A stretch of DNA of 64,000 nucleotides from the NCBI RefSeq assembly GCF_000266945.1, contig NC_018025.1, positions 5,398,001 to 5,462,000 on the forward strand, given 5' to 3'. Of the stretch, positions 1 through 8,053 are shown in pieces (position 1 is the stretch's first letter; each line of letters begins with the position of its first letter). Made by a program: the position numbers and the translations under genes. The stretch is from Desulfomonile tiedjei DSM 6799 (GTDB taxonomy: Bacteria > Desulfobacterota > Desulfomonilia > Desulfomonilales > Desulfomonilaceae). The notes beneath the pieces are model-generated. The model made no database searches and was not told the origin of the DNA. It saw nothing but the letters and a program-made list of their open reading frames with translations.

Positions 1-1125
1 TATGCGGTAGAAGTGGAGGCTCCAGATATCTGTCCCGAATGCGGGGGTATTCTTGAAAAGAAAGGGGTGGAAGAGAGGAGTGTCCTGGATACGCCTTCTC
101 AAAAACCCGAACGAATAGTATTTCGCTTACCCAAAAGGTATTGTTATCGTTGTGAACGCACGTTTACTCCCCAGACTCCCGGGGTGCTTCCCAAGAGTCT
201 TTACGGAAATCAACTCATTGCCAATGCCATGACGATGTATTACTTCTATGGTCTTCCCATGGGACGAATCTGTGAACAGACTGGAGTAAGCGAAGGAAGC
301 CTGATGGAGGTATATCATCGAATGGGGCGACTTTTTGAAAGAGTTCCCCAGAAGCTCATTGAAGAATATCGACAAGCTCCTGTGAAACACGCAGATGAGA
401 CGAGCTGGCGCACTGACGGCAAGAACGGATACGTTTGGCTCTTCGCCACTCCCGATTTGAGCATTTTCCAATTTGGCAAGAGTCGCTCGTCCCAAGTAGC
501 TCATGCAGTCCTCGGCAAAGATCGGCTACCGGGCGTTTTGGTTGTGGATCGTTACCGCGGCTACAAGAAAGCTCCATGTGAGATTCAATATTGTTACGCT
601 CACCTTCTGCGAGATGTCCAGGATTTGGAAAAAGAGTTTCCCGAAGAAGCAGAGGTCTCAACTTTTGTGGCTGTTGTGGCTCCTTTACTTGCACTCGCTC
701 AGGGACTTCGCAGCCAACCGATTACGGATAAGCAATTCTATCGTCGAGCGGCTAAGCTTCGGACTGAAATTAAGGCCGCAATGGAACGACCGGCCCGCCA
801 TATGGGCATTCGCCGGATCCAAGGTATCTTCCGTGAAAATGAAGAGAGGCTCTATCACTGGGCTCGAGACCGAACGATTCCGGCAGAAAACAATTTAGCC
901 GAAAGAGATCTGAGACCCACTGTTGTGGCAAGGAAGGTCAGCTATGGATCTATTTCTGATAACGGAGCCAAGACGCGCAGTATTCTCACAACCGTCCTCA
1001 CCACCCTCAAGAAACGAGGTAACGACCCTGCAGAACAGATGAAGAAAACTCTCGATCAATTAGCAACGAATCTTAAGCTGGACCCCTATGAACTCCTCTT
1101 TCAAAGAAACGGCCCTCAAGAATAG
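1..1125 (+). CDS. IS66 family transposase (TnpC-like), 5' end outside window
   Basis: The DDE transposase of an IS66-type insertion sequence, which would catalyse cut and paste of its element. The frame is open to base 1, so the true start and the usual N-terminal leucine-zipper region lie upstream; the first internal start is GTG at 13. Visible are the zinc-finger region (CPECG then CYRCERTF), the IS66 core with the acidic residues in HADETSW, VVDRYRGY and NNLAERDLRP, and the C-terminal basic tail after residue 340. The C-terminal half looks intact. The accessory IS66 genes tnpA and tnpB would be upstream. I could not identify a right inverted repeat between 1126 and 1200. Whether the element is still complete cannot be judged from this window. 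Confidence 0.9.
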   Translation, partial: YAVEVEAPDICPECGGILEKKGVEERSVLDTPSQKPERIVFRLPKRYCYRCERTFTPQTPGVLPKSLYGNQLIANAMTMYYFYGLPMGRICEQTGVSEGSLMEVYHRMGRLFERVPQKLIEEYRQAPVKHADETSWRTDGKNGYVWLFATPDLSIFQFGKSRSSQVAHAVLGKDRLPGVLVVDRYRGYKKAPCEIQYCYAHLLRDVQDLEKEFPEEAEVSTFVAVVAPLLALAQGLRSQPITDKQFYRRAAKLRTEIKAAMERPARHMGIRRIQGIFRENEERLYHWARDRTIPAENNLAERDLRPTVVARKVSYGSISDNGAKTRSILTTVLTTLKKRGNDPAEQMKKTLDQLATNLKLDPYELLFQRNGPQE

Positions 1126-1194
1126 CTATATCCATCACAATTGCTCCCGCGAATAACTGAAGCTTTACCCTAAATCTAATCCATTTAGTTATCC

Positions 1195-1296
1195 GTCGGG
1201 AATTCGCTCCTGCTCTTTGTCCCAAAGGGCCGAAGGAGAATAGGCGGGTAATTCATTGCCGGGAATGTGTGTATCAGCCGTCTTTCATCGAAGTCG
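1195..1296. repeat. Dispersed hairpin repeat, family R6 (copy 1)
   Basis: This stretch after the transposase contains TTTGTCCC..., a GGTAATTCATTGCCGGG hairpin half and TGTGTATCAGCCGTC. The same words occur in inverted orientation at about 60105-60262, including the AATTCATTGCCGGGAAT core. The rest of 1126-1496 carries no gene I can see apart from the HU promoter. Confidence 0.6.
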
Positions 1297-1408
1297 GGGG
1301 GATTCAGACAGCAAAAAGTGGCACGATCGCTCGATGAATGCATGCCTGATCTCTTTTTCTTATTGAGACGCGTGCATCAATCAGGATTGTTGATCTTGTC
1401 AATTTGTC

Positions 1409-1437
1409 TTGACAAATCACCAGAGTAGAACTAACAT
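1409..1437 (+). promoter_or_regulatory. Sigma-70-like promoter for the HU gene
   Basis: TTGACA at 1409-1414 and TAACAT at 1432-1437 are separated by 17 bases. They lie about 60 bases upstream of the HU start codon, which has a strong AGGAGG Shine-Dalgarno site. The -35 box is perfect and the -10 box has two mismatches. Confidence 0.6.
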
Positions 1438-1496
1438 TCTGCATCTTTACATCTTTTTTGGTTTTTCATGCATTTTTCCCGTGTTAGGAGGGTACC

Positions 1497-1781
1497 ATGA
1501 CCAAGGCTGAAGTTGTTAACCGCATGGCCGAACAGGCCGGCATTTCAAAAAAAGCCGCGGCCACAGCGCTAAACGCTCTTGTTGGAGCCATTCACGAGTC
1601 GCTCAAGAAGAAGGAAGGCAAGATCCGGATCGCCGATCTCGGCACTTTTCGCGTCCTCAAGAGGAAGGCTCGTAATGGAGTAAATCCCCAGACCCGAGAG
1701 AAGATTAAAATCGCTGCAGCCAAAGTTCCTCGGTTTGCTCCGTCCAAAAGCCTGAGAGACCTAGTCAGAAAGGCCAAGTAA
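1497..1781 (+). CDS. HU family DNA-binding protein
   Basis: A small basic nucleoid protein that bends DNA as a dimer. The 94 residues follow the HU fold: an N-terminal helical pair (TKAEVVNRMAEQAGISKKAA), the IADLGTFRV strand, then the beta-arm with basic residues (RKARNGVNPQTREKIKI) and the C-terminal AAKVPRFAPSKSLRDLV. The start is ATG with AGGAGG eight bases upstream. It is followed after 18 bases by a second, divergent HU/IHF paralogue, so the two are probably co-transcribed from the promoter at 1409. Family assignment is firm; HU versus IHF subunit is not decided by the sequence. Confidence 0.95.
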   Translation: MTKAEVVNRMAEQAGISKKAAATALNALVGAIHESLKKKEGKIRIADLGTFRVLKRKARNGVNPQTREKIKIAAAKVPRFAPSKSLRDLVRKAK

Positions 1782-1799
1782 GTGAAAAAGGAAGATGCC

Positions 1800-2081
1800 A
1801 TGAACAAGTCAGATCTTATTGCGGCCTTGGCCAAGGAAACGGACCTTCCCTTGAGAAAATCGGAAGAAATCGTCAATCTCGTCTTCGACACTATGTCGGT
1901 GGCACTCGTGGAGGGTAACCGGATCGAAATACGAGGATTCGGCTCCTTTATGGTAAAAGAGTATCAGGGCTACACAGGGCGGAATCCGAAAACCGGTGAT
2001 AAAATTGCAGTAAACGAAAAAAGACTGCCTTTTTTCAAAACTGGAAAAGAATTGCGCGAGCACGTGGACGAACCGGAATAA
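1800..2081 (+). CDS. HU/IHF-like DNA-binding protein (second paralogue)
   Basis: A second member of the HU/IHF family, 93 residues, starting at ATG 1800 (MNKSDLI) with AGGAAG seven bases upstream. An in-frame GTG at 1782 directly after the HU stop is possible but has no better ribosome site. The body shows IEIRGFGSF and the arm sequence GYTGRNPKTGDKIAV followed by LPFFKTGKELRE, closer to IHF-beta than its neighbour is. The acidic C-terminus (EHVDEPE) differs from the upstream HU, whose tail is basic. The tandem pair suggests a heterodimer, which is an inference. Confidence 0.93.
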   Translation: MNKSDLIAALAKETDLPLRKSEEIVNLVFDTMSVALVEGNRIEIRGFGSFMVKEYQGYTGRNPKTGDKIAVNEKRLPFFKTGKELREHVDEPE

Positions 2082-2250
2082 TCCCGAATAACAGGCAAGC
2101 GGTCAAATCTGCATCGCAGGCTCATCATATTTTCGCTTGCCTCACATACCTTCTTGATTCAGGTCCCCCCAGTCATTATCATGCGTACTCGTGATCAGGC
2201 ACGACAATGAAGTGGTCTGTACACCCAATCATCATACTTGGTGTTGAAAA

Positions 2251-4116
2251 GTGCACTTGTACGACGACATTCATCTGATAGCTGAAATACTCTATTCAAA
2301 TGGTTATCTGGATGATAACGGTTTGCTCAGATTACAGGAAGCCGAGCTTTACATAAAAGACCGTCTCGCGCAGGAACGCGCCAAACAGGTGCGGGAATCG
2401 GTTCCTCATGCTCATCAGACAACCGCGCTGGAAATTATCGTTGAAATGAAACTCTCCGGGCCCAGGGGCACCCTGGAGGAACCAGTTCTTGTGGAAGCCA
2501 TGGCGAACTACATGGGCTATCCCTTCATGCGCCTGGAATCCCTCGAACTTGACCCGGATTTCGTGACTCGCGTGCTCCCGCAGAAGTTTTCCGACCGGTT
2601 TCTCATCATTCCTCTACAGGAGACTAATGGAAAACTGAAGATTTCCATTTACGACCCTTCCCAGCGTGAAGTGCTTGAAGATGTCTCCAGAGTCTCGGGG
2701 AGAGAGCTCGATATCGTGATATCGCCCAAAACCGATATCATGAAAATTATTCTCGAATTTCACGGGTTTCGAGGATCGATCAAGGCTGCTGCCGAAAAAC
2801 ATGTAAAGTACTTCAAGGAATTGTCCGACCTCGAGCGTCTCGCTGAAGTCAAGAGCCTTGAAGAAATCTCCCACACTGACAAAAATATCCGTACCGCTGT
2901 GGACGCCATGTTTCGCCGGTCCCTGTCACTCAGGGCCAGCGACATTCACATCGAGCCGAAGCGAACCAAGACCCTGATCCGGATGCGCATCGACGGAGTA
3001 TTGCACGATGTGGACTGGATACCTGCAGCTCTGCATCAGGCTTTCACCTCCCGCGTAAAGACCATGTCCCAGATGGACATCGCGGAAAAACGACGTCCTC
3101 AGGATGGCAGAATAAAGTTAGACACTCGGACGTACGAAGTCGAGGTCCGTGTCTCCACGGTTCCCACTGCTTTCGGTGAAAAAACGGTGTGCAGAATACA
3201 GGACCCGGAACTGTTGTTCATGGACCTCGAAGAACTGGGATTCAACCCATTCGATCTCACCACATTTCAATCGTTCATAAACAAGCCTTTTGGAATCATA
3301 CTCGTCACCGGTCCCACGGGCTCGGGTAAAACCACAACCCTGTATTCCGCAATGAAGGTGCTTTCCACATCGGAAAGAAATATTACGACCATCGAAGATC
3401 CTGTGGAAATGGTGTACGAAAAATTCAACCAGATCGCCGTCAATCCTGCAGTGAGCATGCTGCACAATCCCGAAGAAAAGATGACTTTCGGGCCCATGTT
3501 GCGGCACGTCATGAGACAGGACCCGGACGTAATCATGATTGGTGAAATCCGGGATGAGGAGACTGCTTCCCTGGCGGTTCAAGCAGCTCTGACGGGGCAT
3601 CTGGTCTTTACCACGGTGCACACGAACGATGCTTTGAGTTCCATCAACCGCCTGTTGGATCTCCGTGTACCAAGTTTCCTCCTTGCGGGAACCGTTGTGG
3701 GAATGATTGCTCAAAGACTGATAAGAAGGGTCTGCCCCTACTGCCGTCAGGAATACTCCGTCAGCATAAAAGACCTGAACAAAAGAGGATTCAACTTTGA
3801 AGGTCCGGAGAAGATATTGCTGAAACGCGGGAGCGGGTGCCACGAATGTCGCGATACAGGCTATTTTAAACGGGAAAGTGTCTATGAAGTAGTGGGAGTC
3901 GATGACGACATCGCAAAATTGATTGTGGATGAACCGGATATGCTCGCGTTAAAGGAAATGGTACGAAAGAAAAAGTTCAGCACCTTATGGGAAAATGCCA
4001 TAAGAAAGATGCTGCACGGAATCACCACGCCAGAAGAGGTTTTGAGAGTTGCACAAGCCGATCCGCATTTTCGGGAACCGATCCACCTCCGCAAGACTAT
4101 GGAATGGTCTGATTAA
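2251..4116 (+). CDS. GspE/PilB family ATPase (type II secretion or type IV pilus assembly)
   Basis: A hexameric ATPase that powers pilus extension or type II secretion from the cytoplasmic face of the inner membrane. At 621 residues it has the family's usual length. In order: an N-terminal T2SSE_N-like domain (about 60-170), the Walker A motif GPTGSGKTTT near residue 354, an Asp box, Walker B with MIGEIRDEETA, the His box (TTVHTNDA) and the tetracysteine zinc motif (CPYCRQ...CHECRDTG) near residues 495-535. The start is GTG, the first start after an in-frame TGA, with only a weak ribosome site. No other pilus or secretion genes are adjacent, so the partner system cannot be named. Confidence 0.92.
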   Translation: MHLYDDIHLIAEILYSNGYLDDNGLLRLQEAELYIKDRLAQERAKQVRESVPHAHQTTALEIIVEMKLSGPRGTLEEPVLVEAMANYMGYPFMRLESLELDPDFVTRVLPQKFSDRFLIIPLQETNGKLKISIYDPSQREVLEDVSRVSGRELDIVISPKTDIMKIILEFHGFRGSIKAAAEKHVKYFKELSDLERLAEVKSLEEISHTDKNIRTAVDAMFRRSLSLRASDIHIEPKRTKTLIRMRIDGVLHDVDWIPAALHQAFTSRVKTMSQMDIAEKRRPQDGRIKLDTRTYEVEVRVSTVPTAFGEKTVCRIQDPELLFMDLEELGFNPFDLTTFQSFINKPFGIILVTGPTGSGKTTTLYSAMKVLSTSERNITTIEDPVEMVYEKFNQIAVNPAVSMLHNPEEKMTFGPMLRHVMRQDPDVIMIGEIRDEETASLAVQAALTGHLVFTTVHTNDALSSINRLLDLRVPSFLLAGTVVGMIAQRLIRRVCPYCRQEYSVSIKDLNKRGFNFEGPEKILLKRGSGCHECRDTGYFKRESVYEVVGVDDDIAKLIVDEPDMLALKEMVRKKKFSTLWENAIRKMLHGITTPEEVLRVAQADPHFREPIHLRKTMEWSD

Positions 4117-4125
4117 GGTTCCTCT

Positions 4126-5022
4126 ATGAGCGACCACGAAGCAACGCCTTTCCCTCCTTTTGTATTTCGACCCCCCAGAAAATCCTGGACAATCCATATT
4201 GTACTGTTTGTCCTCACGGTACTAACGACTACGTTTGCCGGAGCGCTGATTTTTGTGGATCAGCAGCAGTCTGACGGGTGGCTGCTTTCTTTTCTGAGAG
4301 GTTTCTATTTTTCCATACCGCTTATGTCCATACTGCTGGTTCATGAAATGGGTCACTATCTGGTGGGCAAGCGAAGGCTGCTCGACGTGACGCCGCCTTA
4401 TTTTATACCGGCGATTCCGCCTCTCGGTACTTTCGGGGCCTTCATCAAGATTCGATCGGTGATTACCAATTTGCGGGTGCTTGCGGAGGTGGGAGCTTCC
4501 GGTCCCATTGCGGGTGCTTGTCTGGCTATTCCTCTTCTGTTTCTTGGACTCTGTCTTTCGGAAGTCCGCCCTGGTGTTGCTCCCGCGTCTTCCGGGCTCG
4601 AATTTGGATCTTCGATTATTCTGGAACTACTCTGTCTGCTCCGATTCGGAGATTTTTCTTTTAATACGACGATTATTCTGCATCCTACGGCTGTTGCCGC
4701 GTGGTTCGGACTATTTGTGACCGCGATGAACCTGCTTCCCATAGGCCAGCTTGACGGCGGTCATGTCGTCTTCGCGCTGTTCGGACCCCGGATTGCCCAG
4801 CGCATTTCCATAGCGGCCTTTTGCCTGCTGATTCCTCTCGGCATTCTCCTGTGGCCGGGCTGGTTGATGTTTGCGCTGCTCACATTGATTCTTGGGTTGA
4901 AACATCCGCCTCCTCTCGATCCGTACACTCCTCTGGATGCCGCAGGCAGAAAGCTAGCCTGGACCGCAGTAGCCCTCTTTGTGCTGACGTTCATCCCAAT
5001 TCCGGTGAATGTTATTGAATGA
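4126..5022 (+). CDS. Site-2-protease type (M50) membrane zinc metallopeptidase
   Basis: An intramembrane protease of the M50/S2P family, 298 residues with about six hydrophobic segments. The zinc site is HEMGH at residues 73-77 inside a membrane segment. The third ligand motif NLLPIGQLDGGH lies near residues 204-215, both canonical. No PDZ domain is visible, so it resembles the PDZ-less SREBP-protease-like group rather than RseP. It starts ten bases after the PilB-like gene, so the two are probably in one transcript. The substrate is unknown. Confidence 0.88.
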   Translation: MSDHEATPFPPFVFRPPRKSWTIHIVLFVLTVLTTTFAGALIFVDQQQSDGWLLSFLRGFYFSIPLMSILLVHEMGHYLVGKRRLLDVTPPYFIPAIPPLGTFGAFIKIRSVITNLRVLAEVGASGPIAGACLAIPLLFLGLCLSEVRPGVAPASSGLEFGSSIILELLCLLRFGDFSFNTTIILHPTAVAAWFGLFVTAMNLLPIGQLDGGHVVFALFGPRIAQRISIAAFCLLIPLGILLWPGWLMFALLTLILGLKHPPPLDPYTPLDAAGRKLAWTAVALFVLTFIPIPVNVIE

Positions 5023-5168
5023 TGGGAGATTTTCCGAGTTTCTTGCATTCTTCGGTGAATCGCAACTCGGCTTTTGACATCTAAATTTACGGGAAGACCT
5101 TGCGGGTACTTCACCGTGCTGTGAACTGTTTTCTTCGTAAACTACCTTGAAACGACTGGGGGTATCGT

Positions 5169-5384
5169 ATGAAAGCCAACTCCGAGAAAGACGCTTCTCC
5201 TGTAGACACGGAATCAAGACTCCGCGCGGAAATCGATAGATTTGTGCTCTGCCGTACATCTACCTGTGATTGCCGCATAGATCGCGGAAAGTGTGAGGAA
5301 GGAACGGAAGTAAGATCCTTCCAATCCGAAAAGGAGGCTCATGAAGCTCTCGTCCACAGATGGGAAAAGGGAACTTGTTTTTAG
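5169..5384 (+). CDS. Small Cys-containing hypothetical protein
   Basis: A 71-residue reading frame starting at ATG with a GGGGG ribosome site six bases upstream. It has four closely spaced cysteines (CRTSTCDCRIDRGKC) and a fifth near the C-terminus. The ends are charged and there is no membrane segment. I do not recognise the family. The cysteine spacing could bind a metal, but this is inference. It lies between the M50 protease and a large repeat. Confidence 0.5.
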   Translation: MKANSEKDASPVDTESRLRAEIDRFVLCRTSTCDCRIDRGKCEEGTEVRSFQSEKEAHEALVHRWEKGTCF

Positions 5385-5422
5385 TTTTTATTGGAGAAAG
5401 AACAATCCCGTGCGGCTGTTCA

Positions 5423-5822
5423 GCGACTGCCAAAAATTCTGACGTTTATCCCATGCTCCTACAAATATACTAGTGGTGACCGGCGTCTCTGCATCTCGAA
5501 ACTGTCTCAAAAGTCTCGAACGCACAAAAATCGTGCCACGATTCATCATCCTTGTAGGGGCAGGTCTCGTGCCTGCCCTCCCGCAATGACCGGCACGGAG
5601 GCCGGTCACTACCGGGCACCCACGAGGGGCGCCCCTACAATCAGGCCGTGAAGATGATAAGAATTTCGTGCCACGATCTGGGACAAATTTCGACTTCTGA
5701 GACAGTCTCTCCCTGCCGGTCCATTCTATGGATGTCATTCATTATATTGAGGAGGTGCCGGCACGGAGACACGGCACCCACCAATATCCCTATTTTCAAC
5801 TGGACACTAATATTGACGGTGA
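5423..5822. repeat. Nested intergenic repeat: R1 element interrupted by a second repeat
   Basis: The outer parts match the R1 family: GACTGCCAAAAATTCTGACG at the left, the ACCGGCGTCTCTGC / CCTGCCGGTCC hairpin, the GTGCCGGCACGG hairpin, and a CTAATATTGACGG right end. The R1 hairpin is split by about 218 bases at 5493-5710. This occupies most of the gene-free stretch 5385-5857. A copy with the same organisation in inverse orientation lies at 52606-52979. Confidence 0.85.
5493..5710. repeat. Inner repeat with inverted TGTCTCA ends inside R1
   Basis: The segment is bounded by GAAACTGTCTCAAAAG on the left and TTCTGAGACAGTCTC on the right, which are inverted repeats. Inside it a third level is bounded by TGTAGGGGC (5553) and GCCCCTACA (ending 5639) and holds further hairpins, including ACCGGCACGGAGGCCGGT. 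ATCGTGGCACGA-type words flank this innermost part on both sides. Confidence 0.75.
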
Positions 5823-5857
5823 TGGCAGATTATGAAATTTGATCAGGAGATCGGCTG

Positions 5858-7135
5858 TTACCTGTTCAGTGCCTTTTTTCCTATATCTTTGCGGTAATGC
5901 ACTCCATCCCAGCAGATTTTTGCCACGGCTTCGTAGGCTTTTTCTATGGCAACGGAAATTCCTGCTGCGCGGGCAGTTACTCCCAGCACGCGGCCTCCTG
6001 CGGTGACGAAACCATTCGGACCGTTTGCCGTTCCCGCGTGAAATACTTTGACTCCATCAAGGGAATCCGCTGCTTCGATTCCGGTAATAACTTTCCCTTT
6101 TTCGTACGATCCCGGATATCCTCCTGAAGCCATGACAACGCATACTGCATCTTCGGGGAGCCACTCGATGGTCTGCCGGTCAAGGGTTCCTTCCAGGGCA
6201 GCCACCATAAGCGGGATCATGTCGCTTTTCATACGAAACAGGAGAGGTTGCGCCTCAGGGTCTCCCATGCGTGCATTGAACTCCAGGACTTTCGGCTGTC
6301 CGTTGTCGATCATGACTCCCGCATAAAGAAAACCCATGTATGGGATACCTTCTTTATCCATAGCCTGCACCGTCGGGATCATGATCTGATTCATGATGAG
6401 GTCGTGGATTTCACGAGTAACCACCGGTGCAGGTGAATAAGCTCCCATTCCACCGGTATTAGGGCCGCTGTCTCCGTCGAATATCGCCTTGTGATCCTGA
6501 GAACTGGCGAGCGGCAGAACATGCCGCCCGTCCGTAAACGCTATGAATGATGCTTCTTCTCCCTGCAGGCAGTCTTCCACGATGACCAGATCACCGGCGG
6601 AACCGAAGATTTTGTCCTTCATGATAGCCGATAATGCGGAAAGAGCCTCTTCTCTGTCGCGGCACACGAAAACACCTTTACCTGCAGCAAGGCCGTCGGC
6701 CTTCACGACAGTAGATCCGGTTCGTCCTTTGATATAAGATTCTGCTGCATCGAAGGTGTCGAAAACCTCGAAATCTGCGGAAGGGATATTGTACTTGGCC
6801 ATGAGACGCTTGGTAAAAACTTTGCTTCCTTCCAGCGCCGCAGCTCGAGCTGTAGGACCGAAAACTCTCAGACCGGCTTCGCGGAAAGTGTCGGTTATGC
6901 CTGCGACAAGGGGGGCTTCAGGTCCCACTATGACCAGATCCACTTTCTCGGACAGTGCCAGATCCTTCAAAGCAGGAATATTTTCAGCCGAAACATTTGC
7001 AAGGCGGCATTTAGGTTCACGGCTGATTCCCACATTTCCGGGGGCTGCGATTACTTCGGTCACCAGGTCCGATTGAGCCGCTTTCCACGCCAATGTATGT
7101 TCTCGACCGCCTGAACCGATTATCAGAATCTTCAT
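5858..7135 (-). CDS. purD: Phosphoribosylamine-glycine ligase (GAR synthetase)
   Basis: Catalyses ATP-dependent joining of glycine to 5-phosphoribosylamine, the second step of purine synthesis. The N-terminus is MKILIIGSGGREHTLAW and the rest is a complete ATP-grasp enzyme of about 425 residues with KADGLAAGKGV, GEEASFIAF, GPNTGGMGAYSP and the PurD signature RMGDPEAQ. I place the start at MKIL (7135). An ATG two codons upstream (7141) overlaps the stop of the preceding gene in an ATGA arrangement and is equally possible; GGGAG stands four bases before it. It is thus translationally coupled to the SNase-fold gene at 7138-7629. Confidence 0.95.
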   Translation of the reverse strand: MKILIIGSGGREHTLAWKAAQSDLVTEVIAAPGNVGISREPKCRLANVSAENIPALKDLALSEKVDLVIVGPEAPLVAGITDTFREAGLRVFGPTARAAALEGSKVFTKRLMAKYNIPSADFEVFDTFDAAESYIKGRTGSTVVKADGLAAGKGVFVCRDREEALSALSAIMKDKIFGSAGDLVIVEDCLQGEEASFIAFTDGRHVLPLASSQDHKAIFDGDSGPNTGGMGAYSPAPVVTREIHDLIMNQIMIPTVQAMDKEGIPYMGFLYAGVMIDNGQPKVLEFNARMGDPEAQPLLFRMKSDMIPLMVAALEGTLDRQTIEWLPEDAVCVVMASGGYPGSYEKGKVITGIEAADSLDGVKVFHAGTANGPNGFVTAGGRVLGVTARAAGISVAIEKAYEAVAKICWDGVHYRKDIGKKALNR

Positions 7136-7137
7136 AG

Positions 7138-7629
7138 TCATTTCGCTCCCGAACCCGGCTGACTCCACATGCCCCGCTTTTCCCGTTTTGCTTCCTGCTC
7201 TAATTCGATGTACGGCCGGATGTCAAAGGCCGTTTCTTCCCTATCGATTTCGGCCAATCCCATTCTGATCATGCGAGCATTTATTTCTTCGCCGGAAATA
7301 AACACAAATCCTTCTTTCAGATCTTTCCCTTTATCCCTGATGGGCTTGAATCTGACCCATTTAGTTTCCAATGTTTTTGTGAGGTAATCTTTTGCAGCGG
7401 CTTCCTGGTTTTTCGGTATTTTCAGTCCGATCAGCCTCATATGAATCTCACTGCCGCTTCCACGCGCAAGGATCGTCTTGTCATCTTCGACCTTTTCCAC
7501 TCGCCACAGGTATTCGCCTCCTTCCATGGGAGGCCTGCTCGCGAAATAAAGATATAAGACCACTCCGAGCAGGAGAATCCCGATTCCTAACCACATTTTC
7601 CATTCGCCTTGTAAGCGCAACTTCGCCAT
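7138..7629 (-). CDS. Membrane-anchored SNase-fold protein with degenerate active site
   Basis: The 163 residues have one N-terminal membrane anchor (about 11-30) and then a staphylococcal-nuclease-like domain. The framework is recognisable: MRLIGLKIP, GFVFISGEEINARMIRMGLA and the family's C-terminal EAKREKRGMW. The usual catalytic pattern (Arg, then Asp-x-Pro-Glu, then an Arg in YGR) is not seen: D-x-P-E is replaced by LKIPKNQE, and the YGR strand reads KGKDLKE. It is therefore probably not an active nuclease, which is inference from motif loss. The start is ATG with AAGGAG. Its stop overlaps the purD start region. Confidence 0.75.
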   Translation of the reverse strand: MAKLRLQGEWKMWLGIGILLLGVVLYLYFASRPPMEGGEYLWRVEKVEDDKTILARGSGSEIHMRLIGLKIPKNQEAAAKDYLTKTLETKWVRFKPIRDKGKDLKEGFVFISGEEINARMIRMGLAEIDREETAFDIRPYIELEQEAKREKRGMWSQPGSGAK

Positions 7630-7711
7630 ACGTACTCCTTGGCTATGACGGTCCTCGAGGAAACGTTTCTCGGTCGAGGACTTGGTTCGCGATCAGCTTA
7701 GAACCGACGAG

Positions 7712-7933
7712 TCACCGGACAATTCGTGCCGTATTCTCTTTGGGTTCACGTAGCTGAGCGACTTCGGCCTCAAAGACATCCTCCGCTATGGAAAGATCCG
7801 GACCAATGTAACGGTTATGGAGTCTGACGTCTGAAGGGAGCCGAACAATCACCGCGAAATCTTCCGAATCGAGTTGCACGAGTCTTACAAATCCGCCGTT
7901 TTCACCCAGCACTTCTTTGGTCACGTTGAACAT
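7712..7933 (-). CDS. Small hypothetical protein
   Basis: About 73 residues from ATG 7933 (MFNVTKEVLG). A longer version starting at TTG 8002 adds a hydrophobic stretch that overlaps the region upstream of the ABC gene and seems less likely. The sequence is acidic, with no membrane segment and no family I recognise. The ribosome site is weak. It is included because the frame lies tail-to-head with the SNase-fold gene on the same strand and has no competing frame. Confidence 0.4.
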   Translation of the reverse strand: MFNVTKEVLGENGGFVRLVQLDSEDFAVIVRLPSDVRLHNRYIGPDLSIAEDVFEAEVAQLREPKENTARIVR

Positions 7934-8053
7934 CCCGCCAATATACCACAGGACCGAAAAAAAAGGAGGAAATTCGCAAGTCGCTTGCAGAAACAGGACC
8001 AAAATGGTTATTGTAAAGTATCCTTTGTGGGGTGCTAATCGCTAAGGAGTGTT

